Assembly (NCBI RefSeq): GCF_002245625.1
Contig: NZ_NOIG01000008.1
Span: 310,001-374,000, forward strand
Origin: Acidovorax kalamii
GTDB taxonomy: Bacteria; Pseudomonadota; Gammaproteobacteria; Burkholderiales; Burkholderiaceae_C
Reading direction: 5' to 3'
DNA: 64,000 nucleotides
The position numbers and the translations under genes are program-made. Shown here one piece after another: positions 34,051-41,975 of this stretch (position 1 is the first letter of the stretch; each line of letters begins with the position of its first letter). Below the pieces are notes generated by a model. The model had not been told where the DNA came from, ran no database searches, and saw nothing but the letters and a program-made list of their open reading frames with translations.

Positions 34051-34869
34051 ATGGCCAAAATCGTCGTCGTGACCTCCGGTAAGGGTGGCGTGGGCAAGAC
34101 CACCACCAGCGCCAGCTTCGCCTCCGGCCTCGCCCTGCGCGGCCACAAGACTGCCGTGATCGACTTTGACGTCGGCCTGCGCAACCTGGACCTCATCATG
34201 GGCTGCGAACGCCGCGTGGTGTATGACCTGATCAATGTGATCCAGGGCGAGGCCAACCTGAACCAGGCCCTCATCAAGGACAAGCAGTGCGACAACCTGT
34301 TCGTGCTGGCCGCCAGCCAGACGCGCGACAAGGATGCGCTGACGCAAGACGGCGTGGAGAAGATCCTCAAGGACCTGGCCGAGATGGGTTTTGAGTACAT
34401 CGTGTGTGACTCCCCCGCTGGCATCGAAAGCGGCGCGCTCATGGCCATGCACTTTGCCGACGAGGCGCTGCTGGTGACCAACCCCGAGGTGTCCAGCGTG
34501 CGCGACTCCGACCGCATCCTGGGCATGCTGGGCAGCAAGACCAAACGCGCCATCGAAGGCGGCGAGCCCATCAAGGAACACCTGCTCATCACACGCTACA
34601 ACCCCAGCCGCGTGGAAGACGGCCAGATGCTGAGCCTGGAGGACATCCAGGACATCCTGCGCATCAAGCTGATCGGCGTGATCCCGGAATCGGAAGTGGT
34701 GCTGCAGTCGTCCAACCAGGGCACGCCCGCGATCCATTCGCAAGGCAGCGATGTGAGCGAGGCCTACAAGGATGTGATCGACCGCTTTCTGGGCGCCACC
34801 GACAAGCCGCTGCGCTTCATCGAGGCGGAAAAGCCCGGTTTCTTCAAACGCCTGTTCGGGAGCAAATAA
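34051..34869 (+). CDS. minD: Septum-site-determining ATPase MinD
   Basis: A 272-residue deviant Walker ATPase: TSGKGGVGKTTTSASF at residues 9-24, the switch region DFDVGLRNLDLIMGCERRVV, and DSPAGIESGALMAMHFADEA. It ends in the amphipathic membrane-targeting helix GFFKRLFGSK. MinD carries MinC to the membrane and is released by MinE. minE follows after three bases. Confidence 0.97.
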   Translation: MAKIVVVTSGKGGVGKTTTSASFASGLALRGHKTAVIDFDVGLRNLDLIMGCERRVVYDLINVIQGEANLNQALIKDKQCDNLFVLAASQTRDKDALTQDGVEKILKDLAEMGFEYIVCDSPAGIESGALMAMHFADEALLVTNPEVSSVRDSDRILGMLGSKTKRAIEGGEPIKEHLLITRYNPSRVEDGQMLSLEDIQDILRIKLIGVIPESEVVLQSSNQGTPAIHSQGSDVSEAYKDVIDRFLGATDKPLRFIEAEKPGFFKRLFGSK

Positions 34870-34872
34870 GCC

Positions 34873-35139
34873 ATGGCTTCTTTCCTCTCCTTCCTGCTCG
34901 GCGAAAAGAAAAAGACGGCCAGTGTGGCCAAGGAGCGCCTGCAGATCATCCTGGCACACGAACGCAACGGTCGCAATGCCTCCGAGCCCGACTACCTGCC
35001 CGCGCTGCAGCGCGAACTGGTGGCTGTGATCTCGAAGTACGTGAAGATCAACCCCGAAGACCTCAAGGTGCACCTGGAGCGCCAGGACAATCTGGAAGTG
35101 CTCGAAGTCAAGATCGAGCTGCCGGATACGGTACGTTGA
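34873..35139 (+). CDS. minE: Cell division topological specificity factor MinE
   Basis: An 88-residue protein with the membrane-binding N-terminus [20 protein letters not shown], the MinD-activating helix [10 protein letters not shown] and the C-terminal dimer domain [20 protein letters not shown]. It follows minD with only three bases between, as is usual for the minCDE operon. Confidence 0.96.
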   Translation: MASFLSFLLGEKKKTASVAKERLQIILAHERNGRNASEPDYLPALQRELVAVISKYVKINPEDLKVHLERQDNLEVLEVKIELPDTVR

Positions 35140-35176
35140 AGCGCTGCGCGTCAAGTGCCGTGCGAAAGGCCCTGCC

Positions 35177-35569
35177 ATGCTGTCTCATGTGTTCATCGGC
35201 GTGAACGACTTTGACCGGGCGATGGCGTTCTACAGCCCCGTGCTGGAGCGCCTCGGGCTGGTGCTGCGTTTTGCCGAGTCCGATCGCCCCTGGGCCGGGT
35301 GGCAGACCCCCGGGGTGGCCCGCCCACTGTTCCTTGTCGGCCGGCCCTTTGACGGTCAGCCCGCCGCGCCGGGCAACGGCGCCATGAACGCGCTGCTGGC
35401 TGCTGACCGTGCCACGGTGGACGCCGTGCACGCGCTGGCCCTGCAGCATGGCGGCCGCTGCGAAGGCCCGCCCGGCCTGCGGCCCGAGTACCACGCGAAC
35501 TATTACGGGGCGTACTTTCGCGACCCGGAGGGCAACAAGCTCTGCGTCTGCTGTCACAGCGACGCCTGA
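35177..35569 (+). CDS. VOC-family (glyoxalase-like) protein
   Basis: A 130-residue single-domain vicinal oxygen chelate protein: MLSHVFIGVNDFDRAMAFYS at the start, HALALQHGGRCEGPPGLRPE in the middle and AYFRDPEGNKLCVCCH at the end. His4 and the final DPEGN region carry the metal-ligand positions expected of the fold. Substrate unknown; such proteins act in glyoxal detoxification, antibiotic resistance or extradiol chemistry. It follows minE by 37 bases but is functionally unrelated. Confidence 0.85.
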   Translation: MLSHVFIGVNDFDRAMAFYSPVLERLGLVLRFAESDRPWAGWQTPGVARPLFLVGRPFDGQPAAPGNGAMNALLAADRATVDAVHALALQHGGRCEGPPGLRPEYHANYYGAYFRDPEGNKLCVCCHSDA

Positions 35570-35588
35570 GCCTGCGGAACCGCTGTTG

Positions 35589-36179
35589 TCAGCGCGCGTG
35601 TTTGGCGAACTTGCCCGCAAACGCCTGGGCGATGCTCAGCCCGCGCTGCCCGGGTACCACCGTGGCGGTCTGTCCGGCGGCGATGGTGCCGGGCCGCTCC
35701 ACCGCCAAGTAGTAGCCACAGCAGCCTGCCACCGCCATGGCGCGGCCTGCCTGGACAAAGCCCATGATGGTTGTGAACTTGAAACAGGGCTCGCGTGGGG
35801 CCGTCACGCGCAGCACGCAATCGGGGAAATGCCACTCGTCGCCCACAAACACATCGTGCTCCAGCGGGCCGTCGATGGTGAGGTTCTCGCCCACGAAACC
35901 CGGCGGCAGTGCCTCGTCAAACAGACTCACCCCACGCTCGCGGCGCTGGGTCTGCCAGAACGCGTAGTGCGCGGCAGGGTAGGCGTACACCGCCTTGGAC
36001 AGGCCGCCGTGCACGCTCAGGTCGGCCTGCTCGTCGCCTGCCAGGCCCAGCGGGCCCACGGCCACGGGGCCGGTGGCGGGCGCTTTGCCGATGGCGCTGA
36101 GGATGGAGCGCTCGCCCATCTTCAGGCGCCGGGCTGTGCCGATATTCACGTGGCGCACCACCACGGGGGCGGTGGTCAC
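35589..36179 (-). CDS. MOSC-domain protein, YiiM-like
   Basis: A 196-residue MOSC protein. Recognisable parts: LGLAGDEQADLSVHGGLSKA followed by VYAYPAAHYAFWQTQ, FVGENLTIDG, and ITAPREPCFKF-type ending (VTAPREPCFKFTTIMGF) with the conserved Cys. YiiM proteins protect against N-hydroxylated base analogues and bind molybdenum cofactor; that role is inferred here. The start is GTG 36179, which overlaps the flavin reductase stop as GTGA, so the two are coupled. Confidence 0.85.
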   Translation of the reverse strand: MTTAPVVVRHVNIGTARRLKMGERSILSAIGKAPATGPVAVGPLGLAGDEQADLSVHGGLSKAVYAYPAAHYAFWQTQRRERGVSLFDEALPPGFVGENLTIDGPLEHDVFVGDEWHFPDCVLRVTAPREPCFKFTTIMGFVQAGRAMAVAGCCGYYLAVERPGTIAAGQTATVVPGQRGLSIAQAFAGKFAKHAR

Positions 36180-36697
36180 AGCGGGTGCTCGGTGTAGAAC
36201 TTGCCGCCGTGGTACAGCAGCGGCGATGCGCCTGCGCGGTGCTCGCAGCGCTCCACCTCGCCCACGAAGATGGTGTGGTCGCCCTCCTTGTACTGGCTGC
36301 GGTTGAAGCACTCGAAGGTGGCGGCGGCACCGGCCAGCAACGGGGCGCCGCTGATGCCGGGGCGGTGCTCCAGCCCGGCCCAGCGGTCGATGCCGCGTGT
36401 GGCAAACCGCTCGGCCAGCGTTCGTTGGTCTGCGGCCAGCACATGGATGGCGTAGTGTGAGCCATCGGCAAAGGCGGGCATGGAGCTGGCGCCGTGCGAC
36501 AGGCTCCACAGCACCAGCGGGGGCTCCAGCGACACCGAATTGAACGAGCTGGCCGTGAGCCCCACCAGCTCACCCGCCGCGTTGCGGGCGGTGACGATGG
36601 TCACGCCCGTGGCAAACATGCCCAGCGCATTGCGGAACTCGCGCGTGGAAAAGCTCGGGGGCAGGGCAAGGGCGGGGCGGGGGTGCGAGGGGTTCAC
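36176..36697 (-). CDS. FMN-binding flavin reductase-like protein
   Basis: About 173 residues, of the HpaC/NtaB-type flavin reductase family: TREFRNALGMFATGVTIVTA, then GLTASSFNSVSLEPPLVLWS, AIHVLAADQRTLAERFA and the closing DHTIFVGEVERCEHR and PLLYHGGKFYTE. These supply reduced FMN to a monooxygenase or reduce a substrate directly. The start is unclear: GTG 36697 suits the family; a TTG at 36745 would add 16 residues. It is coupled to the MOSC gene, and such pairs are plausible in redox detoxification. Confidence 0.85.
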   Translation of the reverse strand: MNPSHPRPALALPPSFSTREFRNALGMFATGVTIVTARNAAGELVGLTASSFNSVSLEPPLVLWSLSHGASSMPAFADGSHYAIHVLAADQRTLAERFATRGIDRWAGLEHRPGISGAPLLAGAAATFECFNRSQYKEGDHTIFVGEVERCEHRAGASPLLYHGGKFYTEHPL

Positions 36698-36801
36698 GAA
36701 GGGCGGCGCCCGCAGGGGCAGCAATGGGGCAATGGAAGGGAGCAACTATTATCAGGCGGCTCCCACCACCGCGCTGTTGCGGGGTTTACTGGTTCCACTG
36801 C

Positions 36802-37590
36802 ATGGCCGTCCTTCCTACCTTCACCACCCTGGGCTCGGGCCCCACCGTGCTCATGCTGCACGACGCCGACGGCGACCACCTCACTTTCGCCCCCCAGGTC
36901 GAGACCCTGGCCACCGCCGGTTACCGTGCCGTAGCCTGGGACATGCCCGGCTATGGCCGCAGCGCCCCCGTGGAGCCCTACACCTTCAAGGCGCTGGCGC
37001 AGAGCTGCCTGGCCTTGATCGACGCGCTGCAGGGCGGCCCCGTGGCGTTGGTGGGCCACGGCATGGGCGCCATGGTGGCGCTGGAGGCCGCTGTTCGCGA
37101 CCCGTCCAAGGTGCGCCGCCTGGTGCTGTGCGCGGGTGGGCCTGCGCTGGATGCACAGGCGGTGGAGGACTGGGTGGCGCCCCGCCTGCGTGCCCTGGAG
37201 GCGCTGGACGCAGGTGGCAGCATGGAGCAGCTGGCGCAGACGCTGGTGCCCCAGTTCATCGGTACCGGCGCATTGCCCGAAGGCGTGCGGCTGGCCAGCC
37301 ATGCGCTGGCCCAGGTCTACCCGGGGGCCTATCGGCGTGCGCTGGCGGCCCTGCCCACGTTCGACCGGGGCGCCGCCGCCCTGGCGCAGCTGACCATGCC
37401 CGCCCTGCTGGTCGGTGGCGACCTGGACCGCTGCACGCCGCCGGTGGCCCTGGAAGCCCTGGCCCAGGTGCTGCCCGATGCGGCAACGCTGCGGCTGCCC
37501 CATGTCGGGCACTGGCCGCAGCTGGAGGACCCCGAGGGGTTTGACGCTGCGCTGCTGGACTTTCTGGCCCGGCGCCGCTGGCTGCACTGA
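36802..37590 (+). CDS. Alpha/beta hydrolase-fold protein without the nucleophile
   Basis: A 262-residue alpha/beta hydrolase-fold protein with N-terminal strand TFTTLGSGPTVLMLHDADGD, cap region, a catalytic-like acid region GGDLDR (Asp207/209) and base HVGHWPQ (His237). The nucleophile elbow reads VALVGHGMGAMVAL: where the family has Ser, Gly87 stands (codon GGC at 37060-37062). The oxyanion loop is HDADGD rather than HG. So ordinary serine-hydrolase chemistry is unlikely although Asp and His remain. It faces the flavin reductase gene divergently. Confidence 0.85.
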   Translation: MAVLPTFTTLGSGPTVLMLHDADGDHLTFAPQVETLATAGYRAVAWDMPGYGRSAPVEPYTFKALAQSCLALIDALQGGPVALVGHGMGAMVALEAAVRDPSKVRRLVLCAGGPALDAQAVEDWVAPRLRALEALDAGGSMEQLAQTLVPQFIGTGALPEGVRLASHALAQVYPGAYRRALAALPTFDRGAAALAQLTMPALLVGGDLDRCTPPVALEALAQVLPDAATLRLPHVGHWPQLEDPEGFDAALLDFLARRRWLH

Positions 37591-37665
37591 CCAGCGGGTG
37601 GCTGCCGCCCGGGCAGGGACCGGCCGCTGCGTGCTGGCATGATCGCCGCCTCGGATGTGACCCCT

Positions 37666-38424
37666 ATGCTGTTTGCCCTCAAGAAAATCCTGTCCGCACT
37701 GCTGATGCCGCCGGTGTTCAGCATCCTGCTCGCGTTTGTGGGCCTGTGGCTCGCGCGCTACCACCGCCGCACGGGCACGGCCGTGGTGGTGCTGTCGCTG
37801 TTGTCTGTGCTGGCGCTGTCGTGGCCGCCCGTGGCCGATGCGCTGGTGCGCAGCCTGGAGCGCCACCCCGCCGTGGCGCCCAAACAGTTGCCCCAGGCGC
37901 AGGTCCAGGCCATTGTGGTGCTGGGCGGCGGGGCCGACACCGTGGCCCCCGAGTACGGGGTGGACGTGCTCAGCCGGGGCGCCCGCGAGCGGGTGCGCTA
38001 CGCCGTGTACCTGCAGCAGCAGACGGGGCTGCCCATCCTGGCCACGGGGGGCTCGACGGGTGGCATGCGCGCCGAGGCGCTCGTGATGAAGGACGTGGTG
38101 GAGCGCGAGTTCAAGGGCCGGGTGCGCTGGACCGAGGTGGAATCGCTCGACACCCGCAGCAACGCCGAAAAATCGGCCGTGCAGCTCAAGGCGGCGGGTA
38201 TCGAGCGCATTGCGCTGGTGACCCATGCCTGGCATATGGTGCGCGCAACGCGCGACTTTGAGCGCGCCGGGCTGCAGGTGCTGCCAGCTCCCATGGGCTT
38301 CAAGGGCGGTCAGGCGCGCAAGCTGTACCGGCTGCTGCCCCGGGCGTCCGCGCTGGCCGACAGCAGCCTGGCGCTGCATGAATGGCTGGGCATCCTGGCC
38401 CAGCACTGGTCGCTCGATCGCTGA
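37666..38424 (+). CDS. DUF218/YdcF-ElyC-like membrane protein
   Basis: A 252-residue protein with two N-terminal membrane segments (LFALKKILSALLMPPVFSIL and TAVVVLSLLSVLALSWPPVA) and a DUF218 domain: AIVVLGGGADTVAPEYGVDV, ILATGGSTGGMRAEALVMKD, ESLDTRSNAEKS and LVTHAWHMVRATRDFERAGL. E. coli ElyC of this family takes part in envelope biogenesis (enterobacterial common antigen/peptidoglycan carrier lipid). I start at ATG 37666; an ATG 27 bases earlier is also possible. It converges on the next gene with five bases between. Confidence 0.85.
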   Translation: MLFALKKILSALLMPPVFSILLAFVGLWLARYHRRTGTAVVVLSLLSVLALSWPPVADALVRSLERHPAVAPKQLPQAQVQAIVVLGGGADTVAPEYGVDVLSRGARERVRYAVYLQQQTGLPILATGGSTGGMRAEALVMKDVVEREFKGRVRWTEVESLDTRSNAEKSAVQLKAAGIERIALVTHAWHMVRATRDFERAGLQVLPAPMGFKGGQARKLYRLLPRASALADSSLALHEWLGILAQHWSLDR

Positions 38425-38429
38425 CGCGA

Positions 38430-39005
38430 TCAGGCTGCGGCAGGCGCCGTCAGAAAGCGGCTGGCCGCCGCCACGGCCTGCGCATCATTCTGCACCGCTC
38501 CCGGTGGCCCGCCCTTGCCCCACAGTGCGCCGCCCCAGGTCATCGACAGAAACTGCGCGCACAGCGCCACCGAGTCGATCATGGGCTGGGCCTTGGTGCG
38601 GTCGCCGCTGGTGGTGATCAGTGCCAGCGTCTTCGCGCCCATGGGTTCCTTGAAGGCCAGGCCGGGCACGCGCATCCAGGCGCTCCAGTGGTCCAGGTAG
38701 GTCTTGAGCGGCGAGGGGATGCTGTACCAGTAAACCGGGGCCACAAAAACGATGTGTGTGGCCGCCAGGGTGGCGTCGAGCAGGGTTTTCATGTCGCCCT
38801 CGGGCGGCGCGTAGGTGCCGGAGGTGTGGCGCTGGTCCACAAAAGGCGGCAGGTCCATGCGGGCCAGGTGGTGCCAGGTTTGTGGGGTACCCGCTGGCAG
38901 TGCGGCGGCGGCTTGCCGGGCCAGCCATTCGGTGTTGCCGACATGGCCCGGTTCGCGGGTGGAAGTGGTGAGGAACAGGTAGTGAGCAGCGGTGGGTGTG
39001 GTCAT
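38430..39005 (-). CDS. NADPH-dependent FMN reductase-like (flavodoxin-fold) protein
   Basis: A 191-residue flavodoxin-fold protein: FLTTSTREPGHVGNTEWLAR (phosphate-binding loop region), HIVFVAPVYWYSIPSPLKTY followed by LDHWSAWMRVPG, and ALITTSGDRTKAQPMIDSVA. The family reduces quinones, azo or other acceptors with NAD(P)H. It overlaps the upstream tetR by four bases (ATGA) and is thus part of a two-gene operon whose repressor likely senses the substrate. Confidence 0.85.
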   Translation of the reverse strand: MTTPTAAHYLFLTTSTREPGHVGNTEWLARQAAAALPAGTPQTWHHLARMDLPPFVDQRHTSGTYAPPEGDMKTLLDATLAATHIVFVAPVYWYSIPSPLKTYLDHWSAWMRVPGLAFKEPMGAKTLALITTSGDRTKAQPMIDSVALCAQFLSMTWGGALWGKGGPPGAVQNDAQAVAAASRFLTAPAAA

Positions 39006-39652
39006 GGCGCCATCGTAGCGCTGGCCTGCATGGGCTGCAGGTACGCCAGGCACAGCGCGACCAGTGCATCCTCAAACTCTGCGCTGTCCAGCAGCGGCGA
39101 CTGCTCCAGCGACGCAGCCCGCACCGCCCCCATGAAGGCGCGCGTGAGCACGAACAGCTGCGCGGCCGATGGCGCTTGCAGATGGTGCTCGTCGGCCATG
39201 CGCTGCAGGTGCAGGGCGATGCGTTCGCTGCTGCCCCGCACCGACACCAGCATGGTCGCGCGGTAGTCCTGTTTCCACGACAGACGGGCGAGAGCCCGCA
39301 GCTCCTGCGGTCCGCCGCCAAACGCCTGCAGGTAGTGGCGCACATAGCGGCGCACCTGCTGCTCGGGGGGCCAGCCCTCGGTGCGCGCCTGGGCCAGCAG
39401 TGCATCCAACTCCAGCATCACACGGTCGCAGTGCTGGTCCAGCATGGCCACCAGGATGGCCTCCTTGCTCGGAAAGTACTGGTAGAGCGAACCCACGGAC
39501 ACACCTGCCAGTTCGGCAATGCGGTTGGTGGTCAGGGCGCCCTCGCCTTGCGTGGCCACGATGCGGGCCACGGCTTCAAAGATGGCATCCACCGTGAACT
39601 GGGAGCGTTCCTGCCGGGGCGTGCGCCTGGGGGATGAAACGGCTTTGGACAT
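39002..39652 (-). CDS. TetR-family regulator
   Basis: A 216-residue TetR regulator beginning MSKAVSSPRRTPRQERSQFT. The helix-turn-helix is TTNRIAELAGVSVGSLYQYF, a near-consensus TetR recognition unit. The rest is a helical sensor domain. I start at ATG 39652 because residues further upstream are low-complexity. It overlaps the FMN reductase gene and is divergent from a membrane protein gene at 39749, so it may control both. Confidence 0.88.
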   Translation of the reverse strand: MSKAVSSPRRTPRQERSQFTVDAIFEAVARIVATQGEGALTTNRIAELAGVSVGSLYQYFPSKEAILVAMLDQHCDRVMLELDALLAQARTEGWPPEQQVRRYVRHYLQAFGGGPQELRALARLSWKQDYRATMLVSVRGSSERIALHLQRMADEHHLQAPSAAQLFVLTRAFMGAVRAASLEQSPLLDSAEFEDALVALCLAYLQPMQASATMAP

Positions 39653-39748
39653 GGGCAAACCTGAGCGCAATGCGAGTAGCCGGCAAGGCCGGGGCTGCCT
39701 ATTCTGCCGCCATCCAACCACCCAACTCACCACCTGGAGAACCCCGCC

Positions 39749-40432
39749 ATGAACGACACCAGCCAACTCGCCTTGGGCGCCACTGCCCTGGGACTTGCCG
39801 GCACCTGGGTGTGGCGCCAGCGCCCAGCCCTGCGCACCCTGCACCGGGGCAGTGCCCTGGCGCTGGCGCTGTTCCTGGTGGCGCATGTGCTCGGCCATTT
39901 GGCGGGCCTGGCGGGGGTGGCCGTGCACCAGGGGGTGCTGGAGGTGCTGCGCAGTGTCTACCGGCAGCCGGTGGTCGAGGGGTTGCTGCTGGCGGGAGTG
40001 CTGTTCCAGGCGGTCAGCGGCCTCACCTTGCTGTGGCGTGGTTGGCGCCAGTGCCGAGGTGCTGTGGCGTGGGCGCAGGCGGTGTCGGGGGGCTATCTGT
40101 CACTGTTCCTGCTGATCCATGTGACGGCGGTGCTGGTGGCGCGCCTGTATGGGGTGGATACCAACCTGCAGTTTGCGGCGGCGGGCATGCACCGGCCACC
40201 CTGGCAGTGGTTCTTCGGGCCTTACTACTTTCTGGCGGTGCTGGCGCTGTGCACCCATGTGGGCTGTGCGCTCTACTGGAACCTGCCCCCCAGGCTGCGC
40301 GCCCCGGTTCTGGCGGCGGCCCTGGTGGTGGGGGTGTTGCTGGCGGCCACGTTGGTGGTGATGCTGGCGGGGGTGCCTCCGGTGCAGGGCGCCGGTGGCT
40401 GGCTGACGGGGGCCACCCTGCCTCCGAAGTGA
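39749..40432 (+). CDS. Cytochrome-b-like integral membrane protein
   Basis: A 227-residue protein with about five to six membrane helices, several carrying histidines where haem ligands could sit: ALFLVAHVLGHLAGLAG, YLSLFLLIHVTAVLVARLYG and LALCTHVGCALYW. Layout and histidine placement resemble the cytochrome b subunit of succinate dehydrogenase/fumarate reductase, but without partners nearby. GGAG precedes ATG 39749. Divergent from tetR, so possibly induced with the FMN reductase. The haem role is inference. Confidence 0.6.
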   Translation: MNDTSQLALGATALGLAGTWVWRQRPALRTLHRGSALALALFLVAHVLGHLAGLAGVAVHQGVLEVLRSVYRQPVVEGLLLAGVLFQAVSGLTLLWRGWRQCRGAVAWAQAVSGGYLSLFLLIHVTAVLVARLYGVDTNLQFAAAGMHRPPWQWFFGPYYFLAVLALCTHVGCALYWNLPPRLRAPVLAAALVVGVLLAATLVVMLAGVPPVQGAGGWLTGATLPPK

Positions 40433-40465
40433 AACCGTGCGCCCATGGCGCAGCGTGTTTGCCGA

Positions 40466-41803
40466 TCAGGCCGCCTTGGCCGTCAAGGTGCGATGGCCCT
40501 GTTCCATGCCGCAGAACCCGAAGTTCATTGCTGGCACCTGGCCGCTGATCAGCTCTGCCAGCGCTTTGCCCGAGCCTGCACCGTGCGTCCAGCCCAGCGT
40601 GCCATGGCCTGCGTTCACCCATAGCTTGCCCACGCGCGTGCGGCCGATGAACGGGATGTTGGTGGGCGTGGCCGGGCGCAGGCCGGTCCAGTACTGGGGG
40701 TTGCCGCCTTCCTCGGGGGTGCGGGTGTCGCACACGCCGGGCAGGATAGCTTCGATGCGGCGCGAAAGCATGTGGCAGCGGGCGCGGGCCAGGGAGCTGT
40801 CGAGTGTCAGGTCCCAGCCGTTGAGCTCGATGGTGCCCGCCACGCGCAGGAAGTTGCCCAGGCGGCTCATGGCGATCTTCTTGCCGTCGTCGATGGTGGA
40901 GACCATGGGCGCCCCTTCGGGCCGCAGCAGCGGGAAGGTCGCGCTGTAGCCCTTGCCGGGGTAGATGGGCAGATCCACGCCCACGCTGCGCAGCAGCGGC
41001 GCGCTGTAGGAACCGCAGGCCACCACGACGGCATCGGCCTTCAATATGAAGTCTTTTTTGCCTCTACCGCCCGGCTGGCATGCCATGACAGCTACAGAAT
41101 CAATAGCATTTCCGATCTTGTTCAGGCGCAGCACATCGTGGCCGTACAGGAACTGCGCGCCCCGTGCCGCGCAGCGGCGCGCCAGCTCTTGCGTGAAGAC
41201 ACGGGCATCGCCGCTTTCGTCGGTGCTGGTGTAGGTGCCGCCAGTGATCTTGTCGCCGTAGGCCTTGAAGGCGGGCTCGATCTTGAGCAGCTCGTCGCGG
41301 CTCACCAGGCGGCGCTGCACGCCATGCTTGCGCATCAGCTCCACGGCGTGGCCTGCGGCGTCGAACGACTTCTGGTCGGTGTAGAAGTGGGCAATGCCGC
41401 GTTCGAGCCGGTTGTATTCAATTCCGGTGGTGCTCACCAGATCCTTCAGCGCCGCATGGCTGTAGGCGCCCAGCGCCACGATCTGGGCCACATTGCGCTC
41501 GAACGCCGCGTCGTTGCACTGCGCGAGGAACTGCAGGCCCCAGCGCCATTGCTGCCAGTCCATCTGCGGACGAAACAGCAGTGGCGCCTCCTTGTCGAAC
41601 ATCCACTTGAGCGCCTTGAGCGGCGCCTCGCGGTTGGCCCAGGGCTCGCAGTAGCTCACCGAGATCTGCGCGGCGTTGGCAAAACTGGTTTCGAGTGCTG
41701 CATCGGGCTGGCGGTCGATCACGATGACTTCGTGACCGCGTTCCAGCAGGTGCCACGCCGTGCTGATGCCGATGATGCCGGCGCCGAGAACAATGGTTTT
41801 CAT
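40466..41803 (-). CDS. dadA: D-amino acid dehydrogenase (DadA-like)
   Basis: A 445-residue FAD enzyme oxidising D-amino acids (classically D-alanine) to 2-oxo acids at the membrane. The FAD motif is MKTIVLGAGIIGISTAWHLL; SFANAAQISVSYCEPWANRE and the C-terminal WTGLRPATPTNIPFIGRTRV and HGTLGWTHGAGSGK are typical. Residues about 232-255 (NAIDSVAVMACQPGGRGKKD region) are encoded by an in-frame copy of the dispersed repeat, lengthening the protein compared with E. coli DadA (432). I start at ATG 41803. It is divergent from an ArgP-type LysR gene. Confidence 0.9.
   Translation of the reverse strand: MKTIVLGAGIIGISTAWHLLERGHEVIVIDRQPDAALETSFANAAQISVSYCEPWANREAPLKALKWMFDKEAPLLFRPQMDWQQWRWGLQFLAQCNDAAFERNVAQIVALGAYSHAALKDLVSTTGIEYNRLERGIAHFYTDQKSFDAAGHAVELMRKHGVQRRLVSRDELLKIEPAFKAYGDKITGGTYTSTDESGDARVFTQELARRCAARGAQFLYGHDVLRLNKIGNAIDSVAVMACQPGGRGKKDFILKADAVVVACGSYSAPLLRSVGVDLPIYPGKGYSATFPLLRPEGAPMVSTIDDGKKIAMSRLGNFLRVAGTIELNGWDLTLDSSLARARCHMLSRRIEAILPGVCDTRTPEEGGNPQYWTGLRPATPTNIPFIGRTRVGKLWVNAGHGTLGWTHGAGSGKALAELISGQVPAMNFGFCGMEQGHRTLTAKAA
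41039..41110 (-). repeat. Dispersed palindromic repeat, copy I (inside dadA)
   Basis: Read on the minus strand: AATGCTATTGATTCTGTAGC, then TGTCATGGCATGCCAGCC, GGGCGGTAGAGGC and AAAAAAGACTTCATATTG. It aligns end to end with copy B at 20228 and is translated in-frame within dadA. Confidence 0.75.
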
Positions 41804-41975
41804 ATGCGGAATGCCTTGTGAGCCTTTGCGTGCCACACGCCCCAGTGCGGGACACGATGGGGCGCAGTGTGCGCGACATTGCATTCAACTAAAAGCAAAA
41901 TTAAACTTACTCCAAAAACATCAGAGTGCCTAATAAAGTGCGCACTCTGGCACCGCCTTGTTGGAGACCCTTGCC

